Below, one piece after another: positions 37,908 through 50,500 of a stretch of DNA of 64,000 nt; positions within the stretch are counted from its first letter, which is position 1; the number at the start of each line of letters is the position of its first letter. Source of the DNA: Bugula neritina (taxonomy: Eukaryota; Bryozoa; Gymnolaemata; Cheilostomatida; Bugulidae); the NCBI GenBank assembly GCA_964035545.1, contig OZ037767.1, positions 24,447,128 to 24,511,127 on the forward strand, in the 5' to 3' direction. The notes below the pieces were generated by a model that was given only the letters and a program-made list of their open reading frames with translations, did not search any database and was not told the origin of the DNA. A program made the translations under genes and the position numbers.

Positions 37908-38270
37908 CATGTGCAGTGTGAATTGTGTGTACTGTGTGAATTGTGTGTACTGTGTGAATTGTGTGTACTGTGTGTGCTGTGTGTGCTGTGTGTGCTGTGT
38001 GTGCTGTGTGTGCTGTGTGTGCTGTGTGTGCTGTGTGTGCTGTGTGTGCTGTGTGTGCTGTGTGTGCTGTGTGTGCTGTGTGTGCTGTGTGTGCTGTGTG
38101 TGCTGTGTGTGCTGTGTGTGCTGTGTGTGCTGTGTGTGCTGTGTGTGCTGTGTGTGCTGTGTGTGTGCTGTGTGTGTGCAGTGTGTGCAGTGTGTGCGTG
38201 TGTGCGTGTGTGCGTGTGTGCGTGTGTGCGTGTGTGCGTGTGTGCGTGTGTGCGTGTGTGTTGTGTGTGT
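37908..38270. repeat. 9-bp (TGTGTGCTG) array grading into 8-bp (CGTGTGTG) array
   Basis: Begins with three 18-bp units (GTGTGAATTGTGTGTACT), then about 22 copies of a 9-bp TGTGTGCTG unit to about 38165. It then shifts to GTGTGTGCAG and a run of 8-bp CGTGTGTG units. The 9-bp period keeps all frames open (Val-Leu-Cys, Ala-Val-Cys, His-Thr-Ala), which explains the long spurious ORFs on both strands. Confidence 0.95.
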
Positions 38271-41200
38271 GAAAAATATTGAAAGAGAACATTATGCAAT
38301 GCTTGCGATAACATTGTATTTCTTGAAATATTACAAATTACATAGCAATTAAAATTTATATTGCTACATCAGCACGGGATTGGCTCAAAAAGTTGATCGT
38401 TATAGTCAATGTCACCTAAGGTTAATATTAGAAAAAGACTAAAGGTAATATTATTATGCAAAAAAAAATACTTAATCATATTAAATCAAGTTTTCCGAAT
38501 ACTACAGCTAGTTCTTACCAGTCATTTACAACATTGCCTTGTTGGCTTTAACTTTTGATCATTAATTGGAAATTTTAATGCAATTGATTGGTTTTTGGTT
38601 ATAATGATTTTGTAATTGACACAAGCTAAATCTTAATTACAGGCTAATTAGTTTTACTTTAGCAAACTAAATAAGCAAATGCCCAATCACAGGCTCTGAA
38701 TTTTTTTCTGTCCAATAGCAGCTTGATAAAACATTTGAATGTTTGACAAAACGTTTTACGTTGCGTCATACATTCCGTCTTCATGCAACCAGTGCCCAGA
38801 AAGCGAACTTTACTGAAAGAAGCAATCTTTCGAGCTTTTGTTTAAAAAGTTAAGCTAAATTTTCAAAAGTATAAGACTTTTGAATTAATGCAGTAGGTCT
38901 ACCAGGTAAGAAATTTATTTCCAGTATCTAACTTGATTAACTACAATAATGCTATATTTTAGTAACAATTATTTTTTTTCAACTTCAAGTTAATTTCAAA
39001 AATTAAAAAGTCATGATAATTTAAAAGAGTACATCAATGTATGTAAACTTAATGATCATTGTTGTATTTATATTTATATTTAGTAGTTATATAATTGTTG
39101 GATTTCAAAGACTATAATATTTATTAATTATTAGTTTGTTGTCACATACTAAAGAGTTATGTAAATTCTGTCCCTACAAATTGAGTGCAAGTTGTTGAGG
39201 ATTGGTTGTAGACTAAATTCTTGTATGTATTTTATGAATCTAATAGCAAGCAGACTTAAATAACTCTGCTAATATGGATAAGATTTATTACTTATCAAAT
39301 AGAAATAGGAAAAAAATCTTGGTAACAAAAATTGCAGTGCATGAGTGAAGCACAAATTTTAGAGCCTAAAAGTAAAAAAAGTAGACTAAAAATAGTTAAC
39401 ATATTGAAGTAAAAACAATCAGAATAACTGCTCATGGTCATTTACTAAATAAATTATATTCCTAGGAACAAATTTTGACACGAAAATGGCAGAACGAGAG
39501 GAGGAAGAGAGTTGAAGAGCTCAATTTGCTTGGAAATTTACGCTTTCTACATATCTTAGTATAAAATGGCATTATTACTACAGCTACTCTAATCTATTAG
39601 GTGATTGCATTGCATTGGTCACTTCTCATTAGAACAATGTCATTGAATGGCAATTTAAAATTGCTTTTTTAATTTGTAAGAGTTGGTTTTCGAAAGCAAT
39701 TATGGAAACAATCTGCAACTACTTATTTATAGTACCTTTATTTTGTTTGTCCAATTAAATGAATCACAATAGATAATTGCGCAAATTATTAAAATTATCT
39801 TCATTTTATTTTCTTAGAACTGATTCTTAAAGTCCGTTGTCATTTTCCGGCTAATGCTTTTGTAGAAGTTTGAATTTTAAACTTAAAACAGATATAATAC
39901 TGTATTAAATAATGTTTACATTTACTTGTGTGTAATTAGTTCTGTTGTATTTATTGCATGCCTTCTTTTTGTAGCTATAAAGAATTGTCAAACCTACTTC
40001 TACATTGAAAATCAGCAAATCCTTACTCAAAATCATCAGAAAAAAGGTATTTGGAGTCACTACTAACAAATACAGAGATAAGAACAGAGTTGAGTGCACA
40101 GATGTAATACTATAAGAATGTAATTAGAAGCTAAATGTATCATATCTTGGTGGCAAAGTTATATAAGTAAGCTATAGTCCTATCATATATTAACAGCTGC
40201 AGAGAGCCATTTTGAACAAATTAAAAAGTTTTTTGAGTATTTATTTATTTAGTAGTGAGAGGATAAATCTCAAAAACAAGATATGTACTACACATTGGGT
40301 ACAGCCAACAAGTAATGTGAGAAAATGAAACTTAAAATTACAGTTGCATATCTCGCTTTTCTAGTAGTCTTAGGCACTTATTTTATAATGTGTCTGTTGC
40401 AGTTGTGATGCAATAACACTAGCATGCTGGCTTGTATTTATTTTACTTGATAGCTTTTAAAATAAAACCCATTTTAAGCTAAATAATATATAGGTCAGTA
40501 AAACTGTATATATAATTCTTCACAGTGCAATGACAAATGTGAATGAACAATAATGCACTTTAAGAGAAACTTGGATTGTCCTTGCTACTATATAATTCCA
40601 GCTAATTTGAGAACAAAAATTAGTAAATTAAGTTTTATTTGCTGGTCATTTTTTTTCGTTGTTGTGTTTTTTCTATTGGCCATTTGTGCACCATATTTTG
40701 CTTTCTGTGCTTCCTCTGTGGAAGTTGTCTTCTTTTTTACAATAGTATTGTTTTACTCCAGTTTTTCACACATCTATAACAGACATGGATCCAACAACTT
40801 TTTTATTTGGATTTAAAAAATAAGTTTTTGACTTTTCACATCTTGGAAGCATTTTAATGAACTCTTCAGCAACTGCGAAATTAGTTCCAACAGTGTCTCT
40901 CATATGTTTTTTCAAAATCCTCATGCAGTGTGAAGTTGAGAATTATAATTGATGTGCGTAGTCTTAGCTAAAAGAAAGTTTGCATGTCTAATATAATTTA
41001 ACCTGCATGAAGTTTAGACGGAAGTTGTTGATTATTAGTATGCAGAGTCAGGAACAAAAAATAAAATATTTACTTTTTAGTTTGGTGAAATTTTTATTTT
41101 AGATATAAACTAGACTAGATTAAATTATAAGACACCAAATAAGGCAAAAATATCTTTGTTTTGCAGAGTGCAAAGTATGCCTGAAATGCATTAAATAAAT

Positions 41201-41689
41201 TTAGGCAATATAAACAAAATAGTACGTATAAATTAATGAAATACTAATTAACTCATATTGAGAAACTTATCTGGTCTTGCAATTTTTTTAAGCTGCTTTT
41301 TTAACTTGCCTGATGACTATCTTTGCACCAGAACTATAGAACTATAGAACTATAGATATAGTCAAAACTCATGATGCATCTTCTTGTCATTTGCTTTCAT
41401 CTTTGTCCTACCATTTTGCTCCACTTTTTCATTTCGCTTCATCCGTGGTCATGCCAGTTTGTTTTTTCAGCAATTTTGCAAAATTAGCAACCTGAAGCAA
41501 ATATTTTTCTTAAATAAATTTTTAGGAGGAAAATTTTATAACACAGGTCTTGAGATTTTAGTTGAATGTTGGAAAACTTTTCACTGTTTCAACGTTTTTC
41601 CACTTGCTTCCGTAATTCTCTATATTCTTATTATTGGCAAGCCAACTTTCAAACACATTTGATAAAAAATACACGCAGTAATAAATCTG

Positions 41690-42235
41690 GTAAGATAAGT
41701 TCTTCATCCTGAGGGAGCTAAAGCCAAATATTTATTTGAAAACGAAACAATTACTAGAGTTTAGTAAATTTTGAACGACGTCAGATCTTTTATTTTAAGG
41801 GAGAATCTTCCAAAGCAGTAACGTAACTGAGTAGTAATCAGAACACTGAAGTATAGAGATGATAATATTACTATTATTAATATTCATTTGAGCAATGGTG
41901 GAGATTAAGGCTATCAAAAACAGTGCTTAAAAATCAAGTGTGTGCTCCAAGCATATATATAGTTGAAAATAGAACAATTGATTTGTGTAAAGTGAAGAAG
42001 AAAATATTTATTTAAAAGAAAAATTAGCAAGATGAAGTTATTTAATAAATTTTGAATGCCAGATCATCTAGCCCGAGGGAGAATCCTCCAAAACATCCCC
42101 TGTAACCATAACAACACAACTCAATATTAAACAGACTACTGTACAGTATAGAGATGATAATATTACTATTATTAATATTCCTTGAGCTGTCAGATACAAA
42201 CTCATTCAGTGGAGTTTTGTGCACTTGATATGTAA
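41690..42235. repeat. Diverged tandem duplication, offset about 295 bp
   Basis: GTATAGAGATGATAATATTA occurs at 41851 and again at 42146, followed in both by CTATTATTAATATTC. Preceding blocks also correspond (TTTAGTAAATTTTGAA with GGGAGAATCTTCCAAA, versus TTTAATAAATTTTGAA with GGGAGAATCCTCCAAA). It is a non-coding direct repeat with many differences and small indels. Confidence 0.8.
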
Positions 42236-42393
42236 AGACTCTTATACAGTTATAATATAATCACATGCATCATTCTATCATTGTATTTCCACGTTAAGTT
42301 TTTTTGTATGAGACTTTAACCAAAAGTACAATTTTTAGCTCCTCCACCTTTTCTCTAACTTCAACTGCCTTCTTAATTCAAAAAATGTTTTCA

Positions 42394-42399
42394 TTTATT
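42394..42399 (-). promoter_or_regulatory. Polyadenylation signal AATAAA
   Basis: TTTATT on the plus strand, AATAAA on the gene strand, about 85 nt downstream of the TAA stop at 42484-42486 of the small charged-protein gene. Position is typical. Confidence 0.45.
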
Positions 42400-42483
42400 T
42401 CAATGATGGTTCGAAGTTAGAAATGTGAAACAAATAGGCCTACTGCATGTTTACTGTTATAGTTTCCAAAGCAAATTCTATAA

Positions 42484-45400
42484 TTACCCTCCATAACTTT
42501 TATTTTCCTCGTCTGTGCTGACCCCTCTGTCCATCTGTTGCACTTTGTTCTCGATCATCAAACTTCAAACACACAACAACTTATATTTATAGATGTCCTA
42601 AACTTTTTAAGTAAATTATATTATAATATTATGCTGCATAACAATTATATAATATATTAAATTATGTTATATTATAAGATGTTACATTAGATCATACTAA
42701 TTTGAACATATAGTGTGCACACTAAAGCATGCTTTTAAAATGAAGTAAATGAGAGCTAAACCTCTGCATGCTGTGAAATTTGTGATTATAAATTGAAAAA
42801 TAAATTTTTTAGAACCGGTATAAATAAAACTTATAAACTGCATAATACACAGCAACACATTAAATTAAACTTGGAGCCCAATAAAACTTTGGGTTTCCAA
42901 TAACTATTCAAAGTGCATGTAACTAGGTATGAAAACTGTTTTAATACCTGTTATATACACACGCGACATTGAAAAAAAACTTATGAAATAGCAAGCACTT
43001 TTTAAAATCTTACCTGGCTACTTTCCACTCATGCCAGACCTCTACAAATATAAAAAGTATCTACTACTTTATCTACATGGTGTGTGCGTATAAAATTCAG
43101 AAAAAAATTTGACCTTGAATAAGAAATATGCTTTGTTGTACAAATAACATGAATGGATCTTCAAAATAGATAAATATAATCTAATACTGACTTATTTTAT
43201 GAACATAAGGTTTGTTGGTAAATTAAACAAAAAACCAGCTAATTACCTCGTATACACTGTATTCTGTGACTAGAGTGCACACCAGACTACATAGTCACTT
43301 ACAGGACTGCTAAGTGGGTGACAACTTTTTGTGGCCAACAGCAACTGAAAGTCAGCCACAATTATGAACCAAATAAAAGAGTTAATAGCAACAAACATAC
43401 CTTAACCTGCTGCAGGTAGTTTACCTGAGCCTTCAGTCTGATAAAATATAAACAAGAGTCTGATAAACAATAAACAAGATTAGACAATTAACTCTGACCA
43501 ATATTATATAGCTATCACACAGCTGTTTATAACAGTATTGTAAATACTACATGCAATTGTCATGTTCTACTCAATATTCACTTCTGCTATATGAACAGAT
43601 AGTTCAAAGAGAGTGATATGCATGATGAGTGTGTTGAAATAAACTACATTATGCTGATTGCATGGCAGTTGTTTGTGAGAGCTAGTGTTTGAAGATTCAG
43701 TATATTAACTGTGTTTCTCTTGCTTTGAGTGGATTCACAGGAGCATTCTTTTACAGATAGATTTCTGGTTGCAGTTTGCATTAACTTATGATTGCAGCTT
43801 TATTTGATGCAATTATTTCCATCAGAGGAATAAAAAATTAATAGCAATGGAAATGCGGTGACTTTCATATATTTATATGTTATTGGATGAATTAAGTTTT
43901 AAGCTCACCCTTTGCTTTCTTTCTTTATTTCTTTCACATAGTTCTTTCCAATCGCCAGCTCGATTCTATTCCTCTGTGAAAACCACAAATTATAAAACAA
44001 ATAGATAACAAACAATAATAGACCAAATGCACTGGTTTTCATATATATTTAGAATTTATTGGGTAGGCTACATTTTAAGCTCACCCTTTGTTTTCACCCT
44101 TAGCATCTTTCATGTAGTTCTTCCCGATGGCAAGTTCAATCTTATTTCTCTGTAAATATAATACAAATTATAATACAAATAGATAACAAACAATAATAGA
44201 TGGTTGCAGTATTCAAAGAGGCTGCTTTTAATAACATGTAAAGTGACTAATGTATATGAGGCCTTGAGCATGTAACCAATTAATAGGTTAATATTTTGAC
44301 ATTAGAATAAATGAGTTGTAAGTTTGCTTTAGTATATGAAATGTGGCAGATAGATACGTTAGATGAAGTAATTAGGTGAATGAGAGAATGTGATGTCCAC
44401 GTAGTCAGCAGTGTTAGCTGAATAACATGACTCATAGACCAAATTCACAAGTTATACTAATAGTGCACACTTTTACTTATCGTTAGTTGCCTTTCATCTT
44501 TCTTCGATCCTTGTTCTGCAGCAAAAAATAAAAGCAAAAACTTATTTTGGTGACTGAAAATCCAAAATATTATTAAAGCATATATGTTGACAATGTTTTA
44601 AATAGCTTAATGCATTTCTATTTTCAACAATGCAAGCAGCTTTGGTAAAATCTAAAAACTGTAATATTTTTAATTTAAGAAGTTTCACAAAGTCAAAGTG
44701 TAGCCAAAAAATTCTAGCAATCTAGAAATTTAAACAGCTCAGGTTTTAAATGTTGAACAAAATTAGAGCCAATAAGCATTTCATAGTTGAATGTTAAATG
44801 CTGTTTTTCGTTGATTCTACTTGCTGCACCTCTAAATTATTATCTACCAGAGTGAGTATACCAATCTATATGACTACTTTTGTATTACTCAAGAACATGA
44901 CTTCACAAACTTCATGAATAAACATTTTCAAAAGCAAGCATAGAAACTAATCCCAAAAATTGATTTTTGACTCAAGATCATAAGTTTGAGCTGCCATATA
45001 GTGACAAATTTAATAATTTTTACCAGTTTGCTTCAACACTGTCTAGACTTTCACCTGTTGAGTTGATTATATAAAACTTCTACACTTCTAATACAAACAC
45101 AACTAGTTTTGTCATCGAAAATCTAAAACTCACTCTTCCCACTTGGCCTTGTCTCTTTGATGTGCCAAAATGGCTTCGGACATCTCCGAGTTTGTCTTGG
45201 CTCTATAAGAAGTTAAGGTACTTATAAATATAGCAAAAAATAGTAAACGTGTTCTACACATTCAACTTGAGCAGTTGATATACGTTGAGATAAAAAAGTT
45301 TAGCAGGAATTTTTACGATTGGGAACTAAAAAGCATGCAAACCTCATATCACTTTAAAAAGCATGCAAAATTCATATCATTTTAAAACTGCAATTCATTT

Positions 45401-46572
45401 TAAAATTGATCCCACCACTTATATACAAGGCCAATTCAATTCATTTTAAAATTACCATTCAATAAGAACTTCATGTACTAATTGAGAACCTATATCTAGA
45501 ATGTTATAATAACTTAACCGGGAATCTCTCTCCTCCATCATCTCAGTTTTCAGCTACAAAGGTAAAAGGTAAACAATATTTTAAGATTTGTAACAGAATA
45601 ACCTGAAATGCTATTTTTAGTTGATTCTATTAGAGTGAGTATACCAATCTATATGACAAGCACACAAAGTATTTCAAGTATTAATTTTGTGATTTTAAGG
45701 TGTCTATTTTTGTATTGCTCAAAAAACATAACTTCACAAGCTTTATGAATTCAACTCCTATATTTCTCCTGAAATAACTATGACCTTACTTGCTTCAAGC
45801 ATTTTCAAATGCAATTATAGTATTTTTTCTTTCGAAAGACTTGCAGAGGTTCACATAACTTGTTTTTTCACTTCATTTCTGACTGAAAATCATGAAGATA
45901 TGAACGCATCTTGATTACTTTCTGTTCATCTGGTGTCTTCGATTTGTTGTGAAAATTTGCAAATGAATGTAAAATACTTAAAAGGTAAAAGAACATCAAA
46001 TGGCATTCTTTCAAAACTGTTTGCATAATACATTCATCATATCAGAGGCAATGATGTTAACTACTGATGCACAATTAAAAAAATGATATATTAAATTTTT
46101 GTAAATATAGCAATTTACAGGATGATTATTAAGCATCAGAACTAGTTTTTCAATGTAAAGGCAATAAAATATTAGACCTGATGGTGCAACCAACAACAAT
46201 TTTTTCTCCTAAAAAATTTCTGAAGCAATTAATATTATGCTTTTAATTATTTTAGTTTTAAAATACCAATGCATTATATCTATACAAAAACTACTATATT
46301 TTTGATGTTGTATTTTCATCTCAAACCATGTATACTTTAATGTTTAGCAACAATTAAGTTCAAATGTTGTATGCACTTAACCATTGCTGTTTTTCAAATA
46401 ATTATGATTTTACTTGTTCTGGGTAATTTTCAAAAGTGTATAATATTATTATAGTAAGCTGCTGGTGACAATTTTGTTTAATTATATTCATTTTCTATGC
46501 AATTTATGTAATTATAATGAATAATAAAAATTTAATTCCTACTCCTCCCACTTTCTCTTCCATGTTCCACAT
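42484..46572 (-). CDS. Small charged helical protein with a duplicated 63-nt exon, function unknown
   Basis: Exons in phase: 46543-46572 (tentative start), 45519-45553, 45134-45202, 44085-44147, 43909-43971, 43401-43437, 43014-43039, 42484-42562 (TAA). About 133 aa if all are used. The peptides run LKTEMMEERDSR, AKTNSEMSEAILAHQRDKAK, then two paralogous exons (NKIELAIGKNYMKDAKGENK and NRIELAIGKNYVKEIKKESK), LKAQVNYLQQVK, VWHEWKVAR, and SLMIENKVQQMDRGVSTDEE ending NKSYGG. The sequence is Lys/Glu-rich and probably helical, with no signal or membrane segment. Three acceptors end in ...AGAG and only the second AG keeps the frame, so exon choice is sensitive. The start is uncertain: ATG 46572 or the Met pair in 45519-45553. 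A degraded copy of exon 45134-45202 surrounds 46543-46610. I do not recognise the protein. Confidence 0.55.
43858..44212. repeat. Tandem exon-intron duplication, offset about 176 bp
   Basis: Copy 1 (about 43858-44030) and copy 2 (about 44036-44212) share TTTTAAGCTCACCCTTTG at one edge and CAAATAGATAACAAACAATA at the other. The whole unit was copied: exon plus both splice flanks. The exons encode 21-residue peptides that differ mainly in the second half. Confidence 0.88.
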
Positions 46573-47524
46573 TGGCAGCAGGTATTCCAGACTGTGCCTT
46601 GGTGCTAAAAATTAGAGAAACAAAAGATTATAAATTAACTTGGTGCTCTCTACATTGAACTCTTATGCAATCGATAATAGTTTCACTCTCTTATTTTGGA
46701 GTTATCCATTCATTGAGTTAAAGTATTATTAATTACCATTACCACATAAAAATTATCTGTTAAAGTCATTTATAACATATAAATTAGTCAGTGATATTAA
46801 AACTTGCTAGTCAATCTTGCTTGGAGTTGAAATTAGTTCTTGATGGCAATATCATTTCAAGTGCTAGTTTTGACATGGTTTTCTTGCAGCAATGCAATGG
46901 AAGGAAACTTACATCTTAGACATGCAAATATCGCCTTTGCAAAATAAGTTAAAATTAACTCCTACTAGAGAATAAACAGGTGGGAATTGGTAAACAAAGC
47001 TATATATTTGTCATGTTTCCTTCAATCTACAAGTCTGAGATAAGCCTACTAAAGTCTAAAAAATAGAAAAGACGGAAAATTTTGAAATTAAGTTTGACTA
47101 AATTTTGCTACTTAAGCTTTTGCTACTTAAGCTTTTGCTACTTAAGCTTTTGCAGAGAAAAACTCCTTCAAGTTAAACTATAAATGATATAAAAAAAACC
47201 AGCAATTAGCAACTTAGCTAGTGAGCCAAGACAAAACAAAATTACAAAAAGTAGAAAGGCTATACACTACATCAAAACTTTGATAAATAAAAGCATTAGG
47301 CTGCAAGGTTAACAAATTCTAACAAGTGGACAGAACATATGCTGTTAAGTATCGAAAATAACTGAATTTTAAAAACGAATAAAACATTTACTAAATCATT
47401 ATAATGACTTTCATTACAAGAAAAGCTTAAAAGTTACCCTGAAAAACAAAAACAAAACAATACATGTAAAAAAATAAGCACAACAAGTAAGTAAAAGCTT
47501 TGTCAGAGTGAAACAGTTGTATAG

Positions 47525-50500
47525 CTATATGGCGGGCTCCTTGAATAAGAAATTGCCATCTGGTAGAAACCTGTCTAAGCAGGAATGGTGTCCAGGTATG
47601 GGGCATTTAGTAAATCTTTTTGTGGCATAACTATAATAGCTCCATATGTTGTTTGTTTGTAAACTCTGCTTATTTTGCGAGGTGTGCTGCACGTGTTGGT
47701 AAATCTCCACACCATACCTGTGGCCAGAGCAGAAAATTGCATAATATATCATATAATATAATATATTATATACGTAATATTAGCATATAACATATTATCA
47801 TACAATATAATAGCATATAATATATTATGTGATAATATATTATATGATAATATAACATATCGTATAATATAATTATATAATGACATATGTAATATATGTA
47901 ATGTAATATGTAATATAATATAATATATTGGCATATATAATATAACATCCTACAATATACTATCATATAATACAGCACAGTAACTTCTGTAAGTAAACAT
48001 ATAATGAGCCTAAAAAAACATTTCATCTGATGCTGAAGTGTCTAGAAACTTCATTTTAAATTAAACATCAAATAACCATTAGGTATGGTTATAACTGACT
48101 TACATATTTCTAGCAAACAATCCAGGGCTGATGGTAGCTTCCAAATAGATGCCATGTAACTGGACAAATGTAGGAGTGATATTGTACGCAGCAGGCGTTT
48201 GTAAAGGGTCTGCAAAGACTTCAATGGTCCAATGATGTCTACTAAGACGCTTGTATCCCTTAGCAGCTTGAGACTATAACATACAAGCCAGTACATCAAA
48301 AGAAGCAAATAGACACTGGCCTGTTCACCATTTTTCAAAAACTTTCAAAGAAAAAGCTATAAAAAGCTTTGAGTTGAATAGGCTAATGCTGCATGTATAT
48401 GCTGATTTCACTCTCTTTTTACTACTCAACTACCTAACAGTATTACATAATAAAACTTACTATCATAGCCTTGCATGGCCGCAGCAGAAATTTTATACCC
48501 ATAATACACAGAAGACTTGAAAGTTCAAGAAAAAAAGGAATATTTAGCTAATGAATAACGTATGTAGATCATGCTCAACAAACAAGCTCAACACAGACCA
48601 CCGCCTTCAAGATAGACCAAGCAGGTAATTTTGACTTCTCAGACTCTGGTAAGAAGAGAATATGGAGAGGGAGGTGGCTAGGATATAGGGAAGCCAGCAT
48701 AAACTGTCACAGGGAGGGAAAAGCACCAACCGAATATATTTGCCAAGAGAACAAGCTGAAGGCATCATCCTTCCAAGGGCATCTCAACCATGACAACTTA
48801 TTAAGAGAATTTGATGATTATTTTGTTTTGATGTTGAAAATAACTTTATTGTTCAGGGGGAAATTTAACAACTTTATTTAAAATATTAATAGCATGGATA
48901 TCTTTATAAATGAGCTTTACGGAACAGCGGAATATTGTGAGTATGGAACTCTCAGGGAAGGGCAAATAAGGGACAGAATAGTGGTTGGAGCTGATGAAGA
49001 CCAGCTTAGTGAGAAATTACAAGCTCAAGAAGACTTCACTCTGGCCAATGCAATCCAGATAAGAAGGAGATATGAAGCAACTAGCCAAGGGAATAGAAAT
49101 TGTTATAACATCCATCATCTTGTCCCTCCCTGCAACACACAGCACTATCTAGATTCTAGAACAACTACAGACAAAGCAGTAGGAAGGCGCGGGAAATACC
49201 TCAAGTATTACACTTTGGTAACCATGGATGGCTTAATTATCCTTCTGGTGTAAAAACCATACTATATATATGACTTCTAAATTACTGAAAATTTACTGCT
49301 GTATACAAAGAAAGAATAGTTATGTAACCCATATGTGAAAGAAATGATATTATAAAATGCATACACACTGGACATCTAAGAACACAGAAATGCTAAGCAA
49401 GACACTTGGTATGATGGCCTGGGATCTTACAAGATATAGTGGAGTTAATGAAAAGCTGTAGAGCTTGCCAAAAACATCAACCACAATGAACCATTGAAAC
49501 CAACTATACTTCCTGAAAGACCTTGGCAACTCATTTCAATATATTTATTTGACTTCAAAAAAATAAAACAAAACCCGCATCTTAGTAGTAGATTACTACT
49601 CTAGCTACATTGGAAACTCTGCTTTCAAGTACCACCAGCAGAGTTGTTATTAACTCACTTAAATCCATGGTATACATGGAACAGTGCCAGCCAAGAACTC
49701 ATATGGCTTCATGAACATAACAAGCTAATGAAGAAGTCAAAAAGGAAGTGTGAAAACTGTGAAAAACCTCATACTTAGCTTTGCTATCATATCACAACAC
49801 ACAGTGGACACACGCACAGACTTACCAGTAGACTCCATAACACTGATGCCACATACACTGGACCACGGCTTAATAAGTGCAACAATTCAGAAATATAAAA
49901 TAAAATTTCATCTGACAAGCACCACCAAAAATATCACAGCCTACATACATATTGGAGCTGATTGTTTAGAATAAATGAATTAGATTAAAAAGGGATCATC
50001 AATTCGCACAAACAGCAGACAAACTAAACATCAGACAATTTCAATAGTTTTATCAGTTTTTCACAAATTCAAAAGTAACTGAAAACAGTTGATGAAAATA
50101 ACTTTCAAATATAACTGTATAAAAATATGTCATATCAACACTAGAGAGTGGTTGAAGGTGCACACCAAAGCTGTGTGAAACAGCTATATCAAGGAATTTA
50201 TAAGCAGAGATGACATACCAGTGAGTAACCATGATCAATAAAATACTGATCCAAGGTGTTGAAAGCTGTAATGTTATCAGGGTGAAGGAGAATGTCAGCA
50301 TCATTGTCCCATGGTATGATGTCAGCAAACTTGACAGCACCTAGATTGGTGCCTGCATTAAGCTGGCATATCATACCCTCATTCTGAAATGCAATAACTT
50401 CCCTATATTATTATCTGAGTTTCACCCATTAGCATATGTTAGCACATAGCATATGTTAGCACATAGCATATGTTAGCCTATAGCATAGGTTAGCGTATAG

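Larger units (their letters stand above)
35637..42393. other. Intergenic region with simple repeats
   Basis: No supported cellular gene. Holds AGT/ATT triplet-rich DNA (about 36595-37270), a 9-bp TG-rich array at 37908 and a diverged 295-bp tandem duplication at 41690. A possible plus-strand leader exon with donor CTACCAG|GTAAGA at 38905 and an ATG after an acceptor near 39465 gives only a nine-codon ORF, so it is not called. Confidence 0.45.

Noticed and set aside
37851-38352. Long Cys-rich and His-Thr-rich ORFs on both strands
   Set aside because: The 9-bp TGTGTGCTG unit is a multiple of three without stops, so all frames stay open.
38760-39520. Possible plus-strand gene with leader exon and ATG after an acceptor
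   Set aside because: The ATG opens only nine codons, and no continuing exon with protein-like sequence was found.
40553-40816. Phe-rich membrane-like ORF
   Set aside because: T-rich DNA gives Phe-rich hydrophobic ORFs by chance; no domain, no exon signals.
44483-44521. Additional exon of the small charged protein (NKDRRKMKGN)
   Set aside because: The phase does not fit either neighbour and there is no GT donor; it may be a decayed exon copy.
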